Positions 18,834-27,377 of a stretch of 64,000 nt of DNA are shown one piece after another; positions within the stretch are counted from its first letter, which is position 1, and every line of letters starts with the position of its first letter. Location of the stretch: NCBI RefSeq assembly GCF_013466985.1, contig NZ_CP059164.1:4225001-4289000 (forward strand). Direction: 5' to 3'. Under the pieces are notes generated by a model. The model was not told the DNA's origin, did not search any database, and was given only the letters and a program-made list of their open reading frames with translations. The translations under genes were made by a program, and so were the position numbers. The DNA comes from Nocardioides ungokensis. Lineage in GTDB: Bacteria > Actinomycetota > Actinomycetes > Propionibacteriales > Nocardioidaceae.

Positions 18834-19444
18834 ATGCCCGAGTCTGCTGAAGAGGTCTACGCCAGGGTCGTCGCCGCCGCCGGCGAGAGCGGCCGCCTGC
18901 CGGCCCCGTCGCTGGTCGACTGGGACGTCTTCCCCTGGGAGGTCGTGGACGGCTCGATCGCACCGAAGGTGCTGCCGCCGCCGGCGGACGAGGAGCCCCG
19001 GGCCGGGGAGGGTGGCAAGCCCTGCCCCACCTGCGAGCGCGACCCGGACCTCGACATCTGGGAGAACGAGCGCTGGGTCGTCACCCGGATGGCGCAGCCG
19101 ACCGGGCTGCCGCTCGTCCTGTTCCTGCAGAGCAAGGAGCACCAGGACTTCAGCGAGATGGACGACGAGACCGCCTCCGAGTACGGCCGGATCACGGTCT
19201 GGATGAGCCGGATCATGTGCAACATGGCGAACATCGGTCGGGTGCACGTCTCCCGCTGGGGCGACGGGAGCAGCCACCTGCACGTGTGGTTCATGGCCCG
19301 GACCGAGCGACAGGCGGGGATCCGCGGCTCGTTCGCGCGGAGTGGGAGGACATCCTGCCCCCGGTGCCCGAGGACGTCTGGCGCGCCGACCTCGCCACGG
19401 TCGCCCGGAAGCTGGCCAACCACGACGGGCGCGCCCTGGTCTGA
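18834..19444 (+). CDS. HIT-like domain protein, one frameshift
   Basis: About 203 residues. Contains CPTCERDPDLDIWENERWVV, a Cys pair before the fold, LPLVLFLQSKEHQDFSEMDD, and GRVHVSRWGDGSSHLHVWFM, where the H-L-H-V-W segment resembles the histidine triad (H-x-H-x-H) with the last His replaced by Trp. That replacement occurs in actinobacterial relatives and leaves catalysis uncertain. A frame break near 19340 leads to VEWEDILPPVPEDVWRADLA. Start ATG 18834. Its end lies 11 bp from the convergent acylphosphatase gene. Confidence 0.72.
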
Positions 19445-19455
19445 CGGCGTACGCC

Positions 19456-19743
19456 TCAGAAGCGGACGCCGAAGGAGCGTTCGCCTCCGTCCTCGGAATC
19501 GCGCACCCGCACCTGCTCGACGCGCGCCGCCGGGGGGCCGGTCCGGCACCAGGCCACCATCGCGTCGACGGCCTCGACGTCGCCCTCGAAGTGCCCGCCG
19601 ACCGACCCGTCGGGCTCGTTGCGCACCCACCCGGCCACCCCGAGCCGGCGGGCCTCTCGCTCGGCGTAGAACCGGAACGAGACGCCCTGCACCCGGCCGG
19701 TCACGGTGACGTCCACTGCCTTCTCGTGCACTGCCTTGCGCAT
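19456..19743 (-). CDS. acyP: Acylphosphatase
   Basis: 95 residues, the usual size. VTVTGRVQGVSFRFYAEREA holds the phosphate-binding loop (G-R-V-Q-G-V-x-F-R) with the essential Arg, and GWVRNEPDGSVGGHFEGD holds the catalytic Asn (G-W-V-R-N). It hydrolyses acyl phosphates such as acetyl-P or carbamoyl-P in the cytoplasm. Intact frame. Start ATG 19743; a CAGAAT hexamer 6 nt upstream suggests leaderless expression. Divergent from the exporter at 19811. Confidence 0.93.
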   Translation of the reverse strand: MRKAVHEKAVDVTVTGRVQGVSFRFYAEREARRLGVAGWVRNEPDGSVGGHFEGDVEAVDAMVAWCRTGPPAARVEQVRVRDSEDGGERSFGVRF

Positions 19744-19810
19744 GGCCCCATTCTGCGGGGTACGACGGGTCGCGCTGCTCGCCCCTTGACCGTCGGGACA
19801 GAGTGTTGGT

Positions 19811-21243
19811 GTGAGCGAGGAGACGACGGCCCCGGCGACCACGCCGGAGCAGGAGGTCCACGACCCGGACCCGCGGCGCTGGCGGATCCTCGGCGTCACC
19901 TGGTCATCGGCTTCATGGCCCTGCTCGACGTCACGATCGTCAACGTCGCGATCCCGTCGATGCGGTCGGGGCTCGACACCTCGGCCTCGACGGTGCAGTG
20001 GGTGGTGTCCGGCTATGCGCTGGCCTTCGGGCTGACGCTCGTGACCGGCGGTCGCCTCGGCGACGCCTACGGGCGGCGTCGGATGATGCTGCTGGGGCTG
20101 GCCGGCTTCGTCGCCGCCAGCGCGGCGGTGGGCCTGGCCCCGACCGTCGGTTGGGTGATCGGGGCACGGCTGGCGCAGGGCGCGGCGGCGGGCTTCCTGA
20201 CCCCGCAGAACTCCGGGCTGATCCAGCAGCTCTTCCGGGGAGCCGAGCGGGGCCGGGCCTTCGGGTTCTTCGGCCTCACCGTGTCGATCTCCTCGGGCCT
20301 GGGACCGGTGATCGGCGGCCTCATCATCAGCCTGCTCGGCGAGCAGGACGGCTGGCGCTACCTGTTCCTCGTCAACGTCCCGATCGGACTGGTGGCGATG
20401 GTGTTCGTCGCCCGGATGGTGCCGCAGCGGCCCCGCGAGTCGCAGGACCGGACCGGGCTGGACCACCTCGGCGCCGCGCTGCTCGGCGCGACGGTGCTCT
20501 GCGTGCTCTTCCCGCTCGTCAGCGTGGAGAGCGGCGCCCGGCTGCCGCTGGTCCTGCTGGTGGGGGCGCCGACCTTCCTGTGGGGCTTCGTGCGGTGGGA
20601 GCGGCGGATCGCCCGGCGGGGCGGTGCCCCGCTGCTCGACGTGGCGCTGCTGCGTCGTACTCCCGGCTACGCCAACGGGCTGGCCGTGGCGCGCTCTACT
20701 TCACCGGCTTCACCGGGATCTTCCTGGTGCTGTCGGTCTACCTGCAGGACGGGTTGGGCTTCTCGCCGTTGGGGGCAGGCCCTGCTCACGCCGTTCGCGA
20801 TCGGCTCGGCCCTCACCGCACCGCTGGCGGGCCAGCTGGTCTCGAGGATCCACCGCCTGATCACGGTGATCGCGCTGAGCGTGATGATGACGGGGGTGCT
20901 GGCGGTGGCGCTGCTGGTCCCCGGCCGCGGGCCGCACGGGCTCTGGCTGGTGCTCGTGCCGCCGCTGCTCCTCGCCGGCCTGGGCGGCGGCGGGGTGGTC
21001 TCGCCGAACTTCACCCTCTCGCTCGCGGAGGTGCCGCCGCGGATGGGCGGCGCCGCCGGCGGCGCGCTGCAGACCGGCCAGCGGATCGGCTCCTCGATCG
21101 GCGCCGCGCTGCTGATGACCGTGTACGGCGTGGCCGCCGCCTCCTCACCCGGCCGGGGACTCGAGGCGGCCCTGCTGGCGTCGCTGGCCGTCCTCGCCGT
21201 GGCGATGGTGATGGCGGTGCGGTCGCTGCGCCAGGAGCGCTAG
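19811..21243 (+). CDS. DHA2-type MFS exporter, frameshifted
   Basis: About 477 residues. LVIGFMALLDVTIVNVAIPS carries the DHA2 helix-1 signature, followed by QWVVSGYALAFGLTLVTGGR and GRLGDAYGRRRMMLLG (motif A). The second half, HRLITVIALSVMMTGVLAVA and FTLSLAEVPPRMGGAAGGAL, matches 14-helix exporters. Frame breaks near 19900, 20690 and 20780. Start GTG 19811. No regulator gene adjoins it, and the substrate is unknown. Divergent from acylphosphatase and convergent with purB, 8 bp apart. Confidence 0.85.
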
Positions 21244-21251
21244 CGGCGGGA

Positions 21252-22682
21252 CTAGAGGATGGCGCCGGGGGTGTACGCCGCGGCCTCGGGGTGCCGGGCG
21301 GTCACCTCGGCCACCTGGCGCACGACCCGCTCGACCTGGTCGACCGCCGCGCCGGTGAACGTGATCGGCTCGGCCACCAGCGAGGCGAGCTGCTCGGCGG
21401 TGAGGCCGAGGCGCGGGTCGGCGGCGAGCCGGGCGAACACGTCGTTCTCGGCCTGGCCGCGCCGCATGTCGAGCGCGACCCCGACGGCGGCCTCCTTGAT
21501 CGCCTCGTGGGCGGTCTCGCGGCCGACGCCGTTGCGGACCGCCGCCATCAGGACCTTGGTCGTGGCGAGGAACGGCAGGTAGCGGTCGAGCTCGCGCTGC
21601 ACCACGGCCGGGAAGGCGCCGAACTCGTCGAGCACGGTGAGGAAGGTCTGGAAGAGCCCGTCGGCGGCGAAGAACGCGTCGGGCAGCGCCACGCGGCGCA
21701 CGACCGAGTCGGAGACGTCGCCCTCGTTCCACTGGTCGCCGGCCAGCTCGCCGATCATCGACAGGTGGCCGCGGAGGATGACGGCGAGACCGTTGACGCG
21801 CTCGCAGGAGCGGCTGTTCATCTTGTGGGGCATCGCCGAGGAGCCGACCTGGCCCTCCTTGAAGCCCTCGGTGACCAGCTCGTTGCCCGCCATCAGGCGG
21901 ATCGTCGTGGCCAGGTTGGAGGGGCCCGCGACCAGCTGCACCAGCGAGGAGACCACGTCGAAGTCGAGCGAGCGCGGGTAGACCTGGCCGACGCTGGTCA
22001 GCACCCGGTCGAAGCCGAGGTGGGCGGCGACGCGCTCCTCGAGCGCGGCGAGCTTGCCGGCGTCGCCGTCGAGCAGGTCGAGCATGTCCTGGGCGGTGCC
22101 CATCGGCCCCTTGATGCCGCGCAGCGGGTAGCGGCCCAGCAGGTCCTCGACCCGCTCCACGGCGATCAGCATCTCGTCGGCCACCGTGGCGAACCGCTTG
22201 CCGAGCGTGGTCGCCTGGGCCGCGACGTTGTGGGACCGGCCGGCCATCACCGTGGTCTCGTGCTCGGAGGCCAGACGGCCGAGCCGGGCCAGCGCGGCCA
22301 CGGCGCGGTCGCGCACCAGCGCCAGCGACTGGCGCACCTGGAGCTGCTCGACGTTCTCGGTCAGGTCGCGCGAGGTCATCCCCTTGTGGATGTGCTCGTG
22401 CCCCGCGAGCGCGCAGAACTCCTCGATCCGCGCCTTCACGTCGTGCCGGGTGACCCGCTCGCGGGCCGCGATCGACTCGAGGTCGACCCCCTTCTCGCCC
22501 AGGGCGACGACGTCCCGGTAGGCCTCGACGACCCCGTCGGGCACCTCGATGCCGAGGTCCCGCTGGGCCTCGAGCACGGCGATCCACAGCTGGCGCTCGA
22601 GCACGATCTTGTGCTCCGGGGACCAGATCCGCGCGAGGTCCGCTCCGGCGTAGCGGGTGGCCAGGACGTTGGGGACGGCCAT
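21252..22682 (-). CDS. purB: Adenylosuccinate lyase
   Basis: 476 residues, intact. Catalyses two fumarate-releasing steps of purine synthesis. Blocks: ARIWSPEHKIVLERQLWIAV, HIHKGMTSRDLTENVEQLQV (conserved T-S-x-D-x-x), VMAGRSHNVAAQATTLGKR with the catalytic His, and the fumarase-superfamily signature GSSAMPHKMNSRSCERVNGL. ATG start at 22682 overlaps the purD stop (TGATG), so purD-purB form an operon. The C-terminal YTPGAIL is conserved in actinobacterial PurB. Confidence 0.96.
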   Translation of the reverse strand: MAVPNVLATRYAGADLARIWSPEHKIVLERQLWIAVLEAQRDLGIEVPDGVVEAYRDVVALGEKGVDLESIAARERVTRHDVKARIEEFCALAGHEHIHKGMTSRDLTENVEQLQVRQSLALVRDRAVAALARLGRLASEHETTVMAGRSHNVAAQATTLGKRFATVADEMLIAVERVEDLLGRYPLRGIKGPMGTAQDMLDLLDGDAGKLAALEERVAAHLGFDRVLTSVGQVYPRSLDFDVVSSLVQLVAGPSNLATTIRLMAGNELVTEGFKEGQVGSSAMPHKMNSRSCERVNGLAVILRGHLSMIGELAGDQWNEGDVSDSVVRRVALPDAFFAADGLFQTFLTVLDEFGAFPAVVQRELDRYLPFLATTKVLMAAVRNGVGRETAHEAIKEAAVGVALDMRRGQAENDVFARLAADPRLGLTAEQLASLVAEPITFTGAAVDQVERVVRQVAEVTARHPEAAAYTPGAIL

Positions 22683-23956
22683 CAGATGCCCTTTGCGATG
22701 TCGGTGCGGTGCTGGACGCCCTCGAATTCTACGGCGGTCACTCCGTCGTACGCCGCGGCGCGGGCGGCCGCGACGTCGGGACCGGTGGCCACCACGGCCA
22801 GCACCCGTCCCCCGGCGGTGACCAGGTCGTCGCCCGACAGGGCCGTGCCGGCCTGGATCACGTGGACGCCCTCGATCTCCTCGGCGCGGTCGATGCCGGT
22901 GACCACCTCGCCCGCCGACGAGGTCTCCGGATAGCCACGCCCGGCGAGGACGACCGCCACCGCGGCGCCGACCCTGAAGGTCGGCGGCGGGACGTCGGCG
23001 AGCGTGCCGGTCGCGGCCCCGAGCAGCAGGGCCGAGAGGGGCGAGTCGAGCAGCGCGAGCAGCGGCTGGGTCTCGGGGTCGCCGAAGCGGGCGTTGAACT
23101 CCACCACGCGGGTTCCCTTCGAGGTCAGCGCGAGGCCGGCGTACAGGAGGCCGGAGAACGGCGTCCCTCGGCGGGCCATCTCGTCGACCGTCGGCTGGAG
23201 GACCGTCCGGCGCACCTCGTCGACCAGGTCCGCGGGCGCCCACGGCAGCGGCGTGTAGGCGCCCATGCCGCCGGTGTTGGGGCCCCGGTCGTCGTCCCCG
23301 ATCCGCTTGAAGTCCTGCGCGGGCTGCAGCGGGTAGACCGTCGCGCCGTCGGCCTCGTTCCAGCTGCACAGCGCGAAGAGCGAGACCTCGGGCCCGTCGA
23401 GGAACTCCTCGACGACGACCTGGTCGCACCCGGCCGCGTGGTCCACGGCTACCTGCCGGTCCTCGGTCACCACGACGCCCTTGCCCGCGGCCAGGCCGTC
23501 GTCCTTGACGACGTACGGCGGACCGAACTCGTCGAGCGCAGCGGCGACCTCCTCGGCGGTGGTGCAGACGAAGGCCCGGGCGGTCGGCACGCCGGCTGCC
23601 TCCATGACCTCCTTGGCGAAGGCCTTGGAGCCCTCGAGACGGGCAGCCTCGCCGGTGGGCCCGAAGCAGGCGATCCCCCGCTCGCGGACGGCGTCGGCGA
23701 CCCCGGCGACCAGCGGCGCCTCGGGCCCGATCACGACCAGGTCCGCGCCCAGCGACTCCGCCAGGCCGGCGACGGCCTCCCCCGACATCGGGTCGACGGG
23801 GTGCAGGGTCGCGTGCGCGGCCATGCCGGGGTTGCCCGGGGCGGCGTGCAGCCCGGTCACGGCGGGGTCGAGGGCGAGCGCGCGGACCAAGGCGTGCTCG
23901 CGGCCGCCGGTGCCGATCACCAGGACCGTGAGCGAGGACGGCGAGGGGGAGGTCAC
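22682..23956 (-). CDS. purD: Phosphoribosylamine--glycine ligase
   Basis: 424 residues, intact ATP-grasp enzyme making GAR from phosphoribosylamine, glycine and ATP. VLVIGTGGREHALVRALA at the N-terminus, FGPTGEAARLEGSKAFAKEV, YVVKDDGLAAGKGVVVTED (ATP loop), FLDGPEVSLFALC, GPNTGGMGAYTPLPW and RVVEFNARFGDPETQ are all in place. Start GTG 23956, with a TACCCT hexamer 8 nt upstream and no ribosome site, so probably leaderless. First gene of purD-purB. Confidence 0.95.
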   Translation of the reverse strand: MTSPSPSSLTVLVIGTGGREHALVRALALDPAVTGLHAAPGNPGMAAHATLHPVDPMSGEAVAGLAESLGADLVVIGPEAPLVAGVADAVRERGIACFGPTGEAARLEGSKAFAKEVMEAAGVPTARAFVCTTAEEVAAALDEFGPPYVVKDDGLAAGKGVVVTEDRQVAVDHAAGCDQVVVEEFLDGPEVSLFALCSWNEADGATVYPLQPAQDFKRIGDDDRGPNTGGMGAYTPLPWAPADLVDEVRRTVLQPTVDEMARRGTPFSGLLYAGLALTSKGTRVVEFNARFGDPETQPLLALLDSPLSALLLGAATGTLADVPPPTFRVGAAVAVVLAGRGYPETSSAGEVVTGIDRAEEIEGVHVIQAGTALSGDDLVTAGGRVLAVVATGPDVAAARAAAYDGVTAVEFEGVQHRTDIAKGI

Positions 23957-23964
23957 GGGGCCCA

Positions 23965-23970
23965 AGGGTA
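23965..23970 (-). promoter_or_regulatory. Predicted leaderless -10 hexamer of purD-purB
   Basis: TACCCT on the minus strand, 8 nt before the purD GTG and just past the end of the upstream catalase-like gene. Confidence 0.4.
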
Positions 23971-23984
23971 GTGGCGCCCCGGGG

Positions 23985-24887
23985 TCACTCCTCCCGGGAC
24001 CGCGTCCGGCGGGACACCGACTCCGAGTACGCCGCCGGCCGGTAGCGCAGGATCGGGTCGTCGGAGAGCTCGATCCCGTCGACCACCCGGGTGGGGTCGA
24101 AGACGACGGCGCAACCGCGGGTCTCGGGATCGGGGGTCGGGGCGGTCACGTCGACGTGCCCGGCCACCAGCTCGCGGGCGTTCGTCCACACCGACATGAC
24201 GTCGTGGGGCTCGTCGCCCGGGCCGGCCACCTGCACGCGCATCTCGTAGCGCACCGGCCCCGCCGCCAGCCGCGCGGCGATCTCCTGCCGGAGCCGGTCC
24301 GGTCCGGTGAACGTGGCCTCCGGGCGGTCCTCCCGCCGGCCGAGCGGGGCGAACGTGTAGCGCACCCACACCCCGTTGCCGTCGGCGTCGACCCACCGGT
24401 AGGCGTGCAGCGGGTAGTAGGGGATCTCGGCGTAGCTCGAGGGCCTGCCGACCGCCTTGGCCTTCGCCCCGGCCAGGATCGCCGGGAGCGCGGAGGGGTG
24501 CCGGGCCAGCCAGAGCAGCATGGTGTGGGGGCGGCGTGAGGCCGCGGTCATCGCCACGAAGTCCTCGGGCGTGCGCACCGGGAACCGCGGCGAGGTCTGC
24601 GCCAGGAGGTCGGTGACGGTCCCGTCGGGCAGGTGGAAGGAGATCGCCATCCCGCGGATGTCCGGCTCCTCGTCGCTGACCCGCGGGTTGCCGCCGGCGT
24701 TGGACCACCGCACCGTGACGGGCACGGTGGCGGCCGCGAGGTGCCCGGCGCGGCACAGCGCCGCCGCCTCGGGCGTGGCCGTGAAGGTCCCTGTGTAGAA
24801 GCCGCCCTTGGCGTGCAGGGTGCGGTAGCCGTCCGGCGGGTCGAAGGCCGCCTGGAGGCGGTCGATGGCCCGCTCGGGTTCCAGCAT
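23985..24887 (-). CDS. Small catalase-family heme protein (SrpA-like)
   Basis: 300 residues, the compact catalase-related family without the classical C-terminal domains. RTLHAKGGFYTGTFTATPEA holds the distal His region, VTVRWSNAGGNPRVSDEEPD and IRGMAISFHLPDG follow the catalase core, and DPILRYRPAAYSESVSRR supplies a Tyr expected to bind the heme iron. Such proteins usually act as organic peroxidases with weak catalase activity. Start ATG 24887 has TAACGT 6 nt upstream (leaderless). It sits between purA and purD on the same strand, an unusual position inside a purine cluster. Confidence 0.85.
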   Translation of the reverse strand: MLEPERAIDRLQAAFDPPDGYRTLHAKGGFYTGTFTATPEAAALCRAGHLAAATVPVTVRWSNAGGNPRVSDEEPDIRGMAISFHLPDGTVTDLLAQTSPRFPVRTPEDFVAMTAASRRPHTMLLWLARHPSALPAILAGAKAKAVGRPSSYAEIPYYPLHAYRWVDADGNGVWVRYTFAPLGRREDRPEATFTGPDRLRQEIAARLAAGPVRYEMRVQVAGPGDEPHDVMSVWTNARELVAGHVDVTAPTPDPETRGCAVVFDPTRVVDGIELSDDPILRYRPAAYSESVSRRTRSREE

Positions 24888-24893
24888 GTGGGC

Positions 24894-24899
24894 ACGTTA
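24894..24899 (-). promoter_or_regulatory. Predicted leaderless -10 hexamer of the catalase-like gene
   Basis: TAACGT on the minus strand, 6 nt before the ATG at 24887. Confidence 0.5.
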
Positions 24900-24971
24900 G
24901 CCGCCATCGGCGTGGCCGTCACCCGATCGCGCAACCTCGCACGGCCGGCCCGGCTGCCACGCCGTGCCGGC

Positions 24972-26258
24972 TCAGGCGGGGTGGACCTCGATCGTCTGCT
25001 CGCGCCCCGGACCCACGCCCACGCCCCAGATGCGGGTGCCCGAGATCTCCTCGAGCGCCTGCACGTAGGCCTGCGCGTTCTTCGGCAGGTCCTCGAAGCT
25101 GCGGCAGCCGGAGATGTCGGTCTTCCAGCCGTCGAAGTACTCGTAGACCGGCTTCGCGTGGTGGAACTCGGTCTGGGTCATCGGCATCTCGTCGTGGCGG
25201 ACCCCGTCGATCTCGTAGGCCACGCAGACCGGGATCCGCTCCCAGCTGTCGAGCACGTCGAGCTTGGTGAGGAAGTAGTCGGTGAGCCCGTTGACCCGGC
25301 TCGAGTAGCGCGCGACCACGGAGTCGTACCAGCCGCAGCGGCGGGTCCGGCCGGTGGAGACGCCGATCTCCCCGCCGATCCTCTGCAGGTTGGTGCCGTC
25401 CTCGTCGAAGAGCTCGGTCGGGAACGGACCGGACCCGACACGGGTCGTGTAGGCCTTGATCACGCCGATCACCCGGTCGATGCGGGTGGGTCCGACGCCG
25501 GCCCCCGTGCAGACGCCGCCGGCGACCGGGTTGCTGCTGGTCACGAACGGGTAGGTGCCGTGGTCGACGTCGAGCATCGTCGCCTGGGCGCCCTCGAAGA
25601 GCACCGTCTTCCCCTCGTCGAGGGCGGTGTTGAGCAGCAGCGAGGTGTCCCTGACCATCGGTCGCAGCCGGTCGACGTACGACAGCAGCTCCTCGACGAC
25701 GGCGTCGACCTCGATCGCGCGGCGGTTGTAGACCTTCGCGAGCAGGTGGTTCTTGAGGTCGAGGGAGGCCTCGACCTTCTGCCGCAGGATGCCCTCGTCG
25801 AAGAGGTCGGCGATGCGGATCCCGACCCGGTTGATCTTGTCGGCGTACGCCGGGCCGATGCCGCGGCCGGTCGTGCCGAGCTTGCTGGCCCCGAGGAAGC
25901 GCTCGGCGACCTTGTCGATCGTGGAGTGGTACGACGCGATCACGTGCGCGTTGGCGCTGACCACCAGGTCGGCGACGTCGACCCCACGCTCGAGCAGTGC
26001 GTCGAGCTCCCGGAAGAGCGCATCCGGCGAGACCACGACCCCGTTGGCGATGACCGAGGTGGCGCCCGGCGTGAGGATGCCGCTGGGCAGCAGGTGGGTG
26101 GCGAACTTCTCGCCGTTGACCACGATGGTGTGGCCGGCGTTGTGACCGCCGCTGGTGCGCACGACGTAGTCGATGGTCTCGGTCGTGGCGAGCTGGTCGG
26201 TCGCCTTCCCCTTGCCCTCGTCGCCCCACTGGGCTCCGAGGATGACGATGGCGGGCAT
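24972..26258 (-). CDS. purA: Adenylosuccinate synthetase
   Basis: 428 residues, intact. Makes adenylosuccinate from IMP, aspartate and GTP, feeding PurB. VILGAQWGDEGKGKATDQLA is the GTP-binding P-loop with the catalytic Asp, RTSGGHNAGHTIVV the catalytic His block, KLGTTGRGIGPAYADK the IMP site, and LFEGAQATMLDVDHGTYPFV a family signature. Start ATG 26258 is preceded by a strong AAGGAGG ribosome site, in contrast to the leaderless purine genes nearby. A hairpin lies about 60 bp upstream in the leader. Confidence 0.96.
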   Translation of the reverse strand: MPAIVILGAQWGDEGKGKATDQLATTETIDYVVRTSGGHNAGHTIVVNGEKFATHLLPSGILTPGATSVIANGVVVSPDALFRELDALLERGVDVADLVVSANAHVIASYHSTIDKVAERFLGASKLGTTGRGIGPAYADKINRVGIRIADLFDEGILRQKVEASLDLKNHLLAKVYNRRAIEVDAVVEELLSYVDRLRPMVRDTSLLLNTALDEGKTVLFEGAQATMLDVDHGTYPFVTSSNPVAGGVCTGAGVGPTRIDRVIGVIKAYTTRVGSGPFPTELFDEDGTNLQRIGGEIGVSTGRTRRCGWYDSVVARYSSRVNGLTDYFLTKLDVLDSWERIPVCVAYEIDGVRHDEMPMTQTEFHHAKPVYEYFDGWKTDISGCRSFEDLPKNAQAYVQALEEISGTRIWGVGVGPGREQTIEVHPA

Positions 26259-26319
26259 CACTGCCTCCTTCGGTGACCACGCCTCTCGACGGACCACACG
26301 GGTGCACGGAAATGCTTCA

Positions 26320-26345
26320 AGCCCCGGCAACAGCGCACCGGGGCT
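26320..26345 (-). promoter_or_regulatory. Hairpin in the purA upstream region
   Basis: Perfect 8-bp stem AGCCCCGG/CCGGGGCT with a 10-nt loop, 62-87 bp upstream of purA. On the minus strand it is followed by TTGAAGCATTTCC but no T run, so it is not a standard terminator. It may be an attenuator or RNA-stability element, or no regulatory element at all. Confidence 0.4.
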
Positions 26346-26425
26346 CTTGCGACCTCACGATACCGCAGCCCGGCCGCTGGTACGGACGGACCACAAGTCC
26401 CTGCTCGGCACGCACGGTCCTCGGA

Positions 26426-26431
26426 TAGTGT
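26426..26431 (+). promoter_or_regulatory. Predicted leaderless -10 hexamer of the diacylglycerol-kinase-like gene
   Basis: TAGTGT, 7 nt before the ATG at 26439. Confidence 0.5.
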
Positions 26432-26438
26432 CCGGCGA

Positions 26439-27362
26439 ATGGACCCGCTTCTCGTCATTACCAACAGCGACGCCGGCACGGCCGACGAGGAGTCGCTGGC
26501 GCTCGCCCTGGCCGTGCTTCGCAAGCACGCCTCGGTCGAGGTGCAGGCAACCGGTGACCCGGGCGAGCTCGACGGCGTCCTGCACCGGGCCGGGTCCCGC
26601 CGGATCGTGGTCGCCGGTGGCGACGGCAGCCTCCACGCCGTCATCTCCGCCCTGCACCGGCGCAACGACCTGAAGAACTCCGTCATCGGCCTACTCCCCC
26701 TGGGCACCGGCAACGACTTCGCCCGGGGCACCGACATCCCGCTCGACATCGAGGAGGCGGCCCGGGTGCTGCTCTCCGGAGAGGTCCGCCCGATGGACCT
26801 CGTGGTCGACGAGGTGGGTGAGGTGGTCGTCAACAGCGTGCACGTCGGTGCCGGCGCCAACGCCAGCCGACGCGGCGCCCGCTGGAAGGATCGCCTGGGG
26901 TCGATCGGGGTCGGCAAGGCCAACCTCGGCAAGCTGGGCTACCCGATCGGTGCGGCCCTGACCGCCTGGAACCCGCCCATCCTCCGGCTCCGCGTCGAGG
27001 TCGACGGACAGGTCGTCAACGACTTCGACCAGCCCGCGCTGATGGTCGCAGTCGGCAACGGCTCCTCGGTGGGGGGTGGCGCCGAGCTGACCCCGGACGC
27101 GAACCCCGAGGACGGCCGCGTCGACGTGATGATCTCCCGCGCCGTCGGCCCGCTCGAGCGGGTGCGGTACGCCGTGCACCTCGGCCTGGCGCGCCACCCC
27201 GAGCGGGAGGACGTCACCTACCTGCGCGGCTCGACGGTGTCGGTCGCGGGCGAGCCCTTCTGGTGCAGCGCCGACGGCGAGATCTACGGCCCGGAGCGGC
27301 AGCGCACCTGGCACGTGGAGCCCGAGGCCTACTCGATGGTGCTCCCCTCCCCCGCTGGTTGA
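26439..27362 (+). CDS. Diacylglycerol/lipid kinase family protein (DagK-like)
   Basis: 307 residues. The catalytic domain has RRIVVAGGDGSLHAVISALH (the G-G-D-G-S nucleotide loop) and GLLPLGTGNDFARG, both diagnostic of the DAGK/YegS/sphingosine-kinase fold; NPEDGRVDVMIS and FWCSADGEIYGPERQ are the C-terminal metal and substrate region. It likely phosphorylates diacylglycerol to return it to phospholipid synthesis. Leaderless promoter predicted. Divergent from purA and convergent with the HTH regulator downstream. Confidence 0.9.
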   Translation: MDPLLVITNSDAGTADEESLALALAVLRKHASVEVQATGDPGELDGVLHRAGSRRIVVAGGDGSLHAVISALHRRNDLKNSVIGLLPLGTGNDFARGTDIPLDIEEAARVLLSGEVRPMDLVVDEVGEVVVNSVHVGAGANASRRGARWKDRLGSIGVGKANLGKLGYPIGAALTAWNPPILRLRVEVDGQVVNDFDQPALMVAVGNGSSVGGGAELTPDANPEDGRVDVMISRAVGPLERVRYAVHLGLARHPEREDVTYLRGSTVSVAGEPFWCSADGEIYGPERQRTWHVEPEAYSMVLPSPAG

Positions 27363-27377
27363 CGCGAGGGCGCCGGT

